From Epiperipatus broadwayi (taxonomy: Eukaryota > Onychophora > Udeonychophora > Euonychophora > Peripatidae), in contig JAQFVV010012418.1 in NCBI GenBank assembly GCA_028023455.1, positions 9,801,279-9,865,278 on the forward strand: a DNA stretch of 64,000 bases. The letters run 5' to 3'. Position numbers and translations under genes: made by a program. Shown piece after piece: positions 60,634 through 64,000 of this stretch. Each line of letters opens with the position of its first letter. Within the stretch, counting starts at the first letter, position 1. The notes under the pieces were generated by a model, which worked only from the letters and a program-made list of their open reading frames with translations, searched no databases and was not told the DNA's origin.

Positions 60634-61016
60634 ATAAATTAGTCAATAATTCTAAGGATGTCATACCTGTCAAGCAAAAAAGTAATGTCATATATCAAAT
60701 TTTTTGTGATTGTATGCTATCATATATAGGTGAATCTAGGTGCAGTATTGAGAAAAGATTGAAGGAACATGAATTATTATATAAGCGTGTAAAAAATAAA
60801 AATAATGGTGATTTAATATCTTCTTCAGTTTTCTTTGATCACGAAAAAACATGTAAATATAAATTTAAATTTAATTTTGAAAATGTGAAAATTCTTCATG
60901 AAGAGAGAAACCATAGTAAAAGAAAAATTAAAGAGGCAATTTTTATAAACAGGAAGAAAACGCGTTTAATAAATCGACAAGCTTCTAACATTAAATACGA
61001 GATTCGTGGAATTTGA
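60634..61016 (+). pseudogene. PLE GIY-YIG endonuclease fragment (plus copy)
   Basis: Same segment as the minus copy: LFNKLVNNSKDV, VIYQIFCDC, SYIGESRCSIEKRLKEH, VFFDHEKTCKYKFKF, KIKEAIFINRKK, ending at 61014-61016. VIYQI is the GIY-type strand and YIG is intact, so the domain fold may be preserved. The frame extends back to 60564 only through antisense of the left copy. The C-terminal few residues differ from the minus copy through a small indel. Confidence 0.8.
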
Positions 61017-61057
61017 ATTGATGACATTTGCTTCCGCATTTGGTTTTTGAATTTAAT

Positions 61058-61113
61058 GGCAGTTGAGGCAGGTTAGAAAGTAACCTAGAAAGTAACCGAA
61101 AGTATTTCTGTGG
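61058..61113 (+). ncRNA. Hammerhead-like motif, right PLE copy
   Basis: Similar to the left copy, with GGUUA/UAACC as stem II and a 12-bp duplication between stem II and GAAA. Core-like UUGAGGC; GAAA at 61098-61101. Interrupted layout, so inactive is likely. Confidence 0.3.
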
Positions 61114-61160
61114 ATTTTAAGATTGTTTGTAATTGTTTTTAATTAACGGATATTTTATTT

Positions 61161-62897
61161 ATTATATATATCTCAAATATTCACTTTAGTTTTTTTTTTT
61201 TTAAATTAAATACTTTTTTAAAACTGAAGATTTTTTTTAAGATTATAAAAAATTGACTGTTTTAAAGTGTTCCTAACAGATTTATATTATTATATAACTT
61301 TATAGTTTCATATTTCAAATTTAAAAATATCATCTTCAATCTTTGAGAATAAATCGATAAGAATTTACTTTCATATGATTCTAAACTATAGTGAGATTTT
61401 ATCTTTTTCTGATATTTTTCTTTTATTTCAAGCTCAAGATTTCTATTCTTTTAATTATTATGATTTATTTTTATATGTTTCTAGTGATAAAAAATATACA
61501 CATCTACAAAAATATAATAATGTTTATTAATTTTATTTTTAGATCAACAATTTTTTAATTATCCACATTCTCTTTCACACACACACATGATAAACCTTAT
61601 ATATTTTATAAATATAATAATAGAAACTGTGCAGATCTGTATCTTTAAATTAAATTAAATTAAATTTTTCCATCATTAACAAAGTATATGATGAGCAAAA
61701 ATGCGAACTATCTGTTTACTAATATGATTCATGAGTAACTCTATGCAATGTGCTAATCCCATTGCTCATAATATGAGCAGAAAAAAACTTTCTATAAATG
61801 AATCTAAACACACCTGCCATAATCGTCACAAGACAGACCTTTTATAAAAATCCATTAAATCTATAAGTATTAATCACTATATAATTTAGCTTAGTATATA
61901 ATAGCTTTATTATGTAATTAAAATTAACATTCAACATTATCAATAAACTGTTTAATTTGTGAACAAATTAGAAGCCTCATAATATAATAGTCACTACATC
62001 TAGCAGCTCTCAAGATTTTCATGAAATATTTTTAAATTACTGAGTTAGGATTCACTTCCCTCTAAGTATTCAACCTATAATTAGCCCCGCTAGATAAATA
62101 CTCTAATGATTACCACTAATCATTTGTTAAACTAGAGATTACCCTCATCCTAGACATGTATATATATATATACCTTTTAAACCTCAGTTAAAGATGAATA
62201 TATCAGTTTTTTAACTAAACACAAATGCATAAAATAACTTTTATTTCTTTTTTTTTTTCTGTGTGATATTTTTTTAAAGTATATTTAAAATTTCTATCTC
62301 ACCACTTGAAATAAGTTATTAAAGACATTTGAAAAAGATAAATAATTCTTAAGACTCATTCATATTGAATTGGACTCTTTGGTTGGTCCTGTCACAATAT
62401 CTTATAGATATTTTTATCATTTGTTCATTTTGTTTCAATATCAAATTATTACACTTTGATTTATAACTTTCAAACTTTCTGAATTTGCAATATTGATATC
62501 ATCTATTTCATTAAAGATTATCACTAATGATTTATTAAACTAGAAATTATACTTGTTCAGATATAAACCTTTTTCTAAGTATTTTTGATATATATATAAT
62601 TTTAAATGAGTGATAATGCTCATTAATTTTTACACATTCTATTAATTAAATTCTAAATGCCAGTGACATCTTTATTGTCCCAGTATGAGTCATTTTCGTT
62701 TGCTTTCATTAGTTTTCTTCATTCTATACTTTCTTAAATAGTTTTAGGGCATTGATCATTAATAAATCAAGGTGTTGGTAATGTAATATTTTCTCACATG
62801 GATAGGTTTTTATTTTATTTTAAATTTAACATGGTATATAAATTCTATTATATATACATAATGCTGTTATTAACTTGCTCATTTTTGAATAATGAAT
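61161..62897. other. AT-rich non-coding stretch
   Basis: No gene or repeat recognised beyond short CA and TA runs (61577-61589, 62160-62172). Confidence 0.5.
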
Positions 62898-63075
62898 GCT
62901 GATTTAGAATACGCTCATCGCCATTTTGGATTCTAAGAATCACCCAAAATCACCGCTGACACCTCCAAGCAATAAATGATATCGAATAATCCACATGGGG
63001 TTGCTTGGATGTGTCAGCAGTGGATTTTGAGTGGTCCTTAGAATTCAAAATTGGAATGAGCACAGTCTAAATACT
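62898..63075. repeat. Imperfect inverted repeat, about 75-bp arms
   Basis: 62898-62972 pairs with 63000-63075. The best block is CGCTGACACCTCCAAGCAA opposite TTGCTTGGATGTGTCAGCAG; further out, CATTTTGGATTCTAAG pairs with CTTAGAATTCAAAATTGG-type sequence. The loop is 27 nt. It is less AT-rich than its flanks and non-coding, probably a fold-back or miniature element. Confidence 0.75.
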
Positions 63076-64000
63076 AAATGTTTATAACTTCTAAAATACA
63101 GATGTTATTACAATAATGATGGTGCAAAATACTCTTTAATATTATATCCCACAAGTTGATTGATTTTATGATCTTGCCATTATATATTTAAATTTTTATG
63201 AAGCATTTTTAAATGAAACTTTTCTAAAGCCTTTATACTTTCTATTATTGATTGATAAAGGACTATATATTGTTAACTATAGAGTAAGAAATGAAGAAAA
63301 TGCATAAACGTTTATTAAATTAGTAGTTTATGTGCTATAATGAGTATGGTCTTTGTTTTTAATATTCTCCTGTGGCATGGTCTGGAGAGATGTTTTCTCT
63401 GCAGAGGACAATTTAAATTAGCTGTTTTTTATTATATATATTTCTCTTATTGCATAATTTTTATTAGTGTCAGAAATCACAATTGTGAACTAAAATAGTT
63501 GCGTGTGTTTTATAAATATATATGTATATATTTTTCATCTTTTTTCCCTATCAATTATTCAATGTGTTGTATTTTATATGTAGATGAAAATCACTATCTA
63601 AAAAACTGAAATTTGTTTTTAAGATACTTAGTGATTTTAAAACACTATGATTGATCAAATAATATTAGAGACTAATAGCAAATATTATGTTTGTAATATT
63701 AAGCCAGGATTCACCATAATGGTCATCATCAATTTGTACCCACTATTTTGATTTATAATAAATTATTTACTATTATGACCTTTAAAAAAATGTAAAACTT
63801 TTAAAATAACCATGATAATGATGGCCATTTTTAAAGATTGATGATGTCATAGGATAGTGACTTCATTAAGGCTACACCACCTGAAAATAGTGGGTAACAT
63901 TCACACTAAAAATGTACAGTACAGAGTTTATCTATTATATACCAATACAACATTGTTTTGATTATAGAATTAAAATATGATTAATGTATTTTATCTAATA
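63076..64000. other. AT-rich non-coding stretch
   Basis: No gene recognised. CCCACTATTTT near 63738 recurs inverted near 63885 (AAAATAGTGGG), and ATCATCAAT near 63726 recurs inverted near 63838. This hints at an old, decayed fold-back element. Confidence 0.4.

Larger units (their letters stand above)
60041..61160. mobile_element. Head-to-head pair of PLE GIY-YIG copies
   Basis: Arms about 60041-60624 (minus copy) and 60630-61160 (plus copy) are inverted repeats with a 5-nt spacer. Each copy is 5'-truncated just before the GIY-YIG domain and runs through the stop and 3' untranslated region to a hammerhead-like motif. The left copy has a 64-bp tandem duplication at the junction (from 60502 and 60566). 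The right copy has a 12-bp duplication (CTAGAAAGTAAC) in its hammerhead-like stem II. This PLE is related to, but distinct from, the one at 26-30 kb. Confidence 0.85.

Noticed and set aside
1-64000. CRISPR array, bacterial operons or ribosome binding sites
   Set aside because: Repeats are dispersed, inverted or simple, with no regular spacer pattern. Composition, SINE, hAT and PLE content are those of an animal nuclear genome.

Overview
Animal-type nuclear DNA, strongly AT-rich (roughly three quarters A+T by eye), with long single-copy non-coding stretches, many microsatellites and layers of retroelement debris. It holds Penelope-like elements (PLEs) with a C-terminal GIY-YIG endonuclease, APE-type LINE fragments, a SINE with a type II tRNA-like head, and two short hAT-type elements with perfect 8-bp target duplications. 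This mix fits an invertebrate metazoan; I cannot name the clade. No complete host gene is recognisable. One short stretch (57796-57880) looks like an internal exon, so part of the window may be intronic.

Layout. 1-11.8 kb: AT-rich, essentially empty, with one 19-bp-arm hairpin. 11.8-12.15 kb: a palindromic element whose centre carries two 60-bp units, the second folding by eye as a nearly canonical type I hammerhead ribozyme (HHR). 12.2-25.9 kb: two hAT elements, a fossil LINE reverse transcriptase on the minus strand and a possible second LINE remnant. 25.9-30.1 kb: two nearly identical PLE copies head-to-head, one with a 660-codon open frame. 32.2-33.3 kb: a 1.1-kb palindrome with HHR-like folds in both arms. 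34.4-45.3 kb: two diverged tandem duplications. 46.9-48.4 kb: a CpG-richer block. 48.5-54.7 kb: LINE 3' end, SINE, LINE endonuclease fossil and another LINE 3' end. 55.8-61.2 kb: palindromes, two more head-to-head PLE pairs, and a three-unit repeat carrying eroded HHR-like folds of the same family as the one at 12 kb. 62.9-63.1 kb: a final inverted repeat.

The main theme is that all three PLE insertions are inverted head-to-head pairs. At least four palindromic or inverted modules end in or contain a motif with hammerhead layout: stem I, a CUGANGA-like core, a stem II hairpin, GAAA, a minimal stem III and a UH cleavage position. PLEs are known to carry type I HHRs, and HHR-bearing non-autonomous retroelements (retrozymes) are thought to depend on PLE machinery. 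I infer that this window records repeated activity of one PLE/hammerhead system. The folds were drawn by eye and have not been tested with a covariance model.
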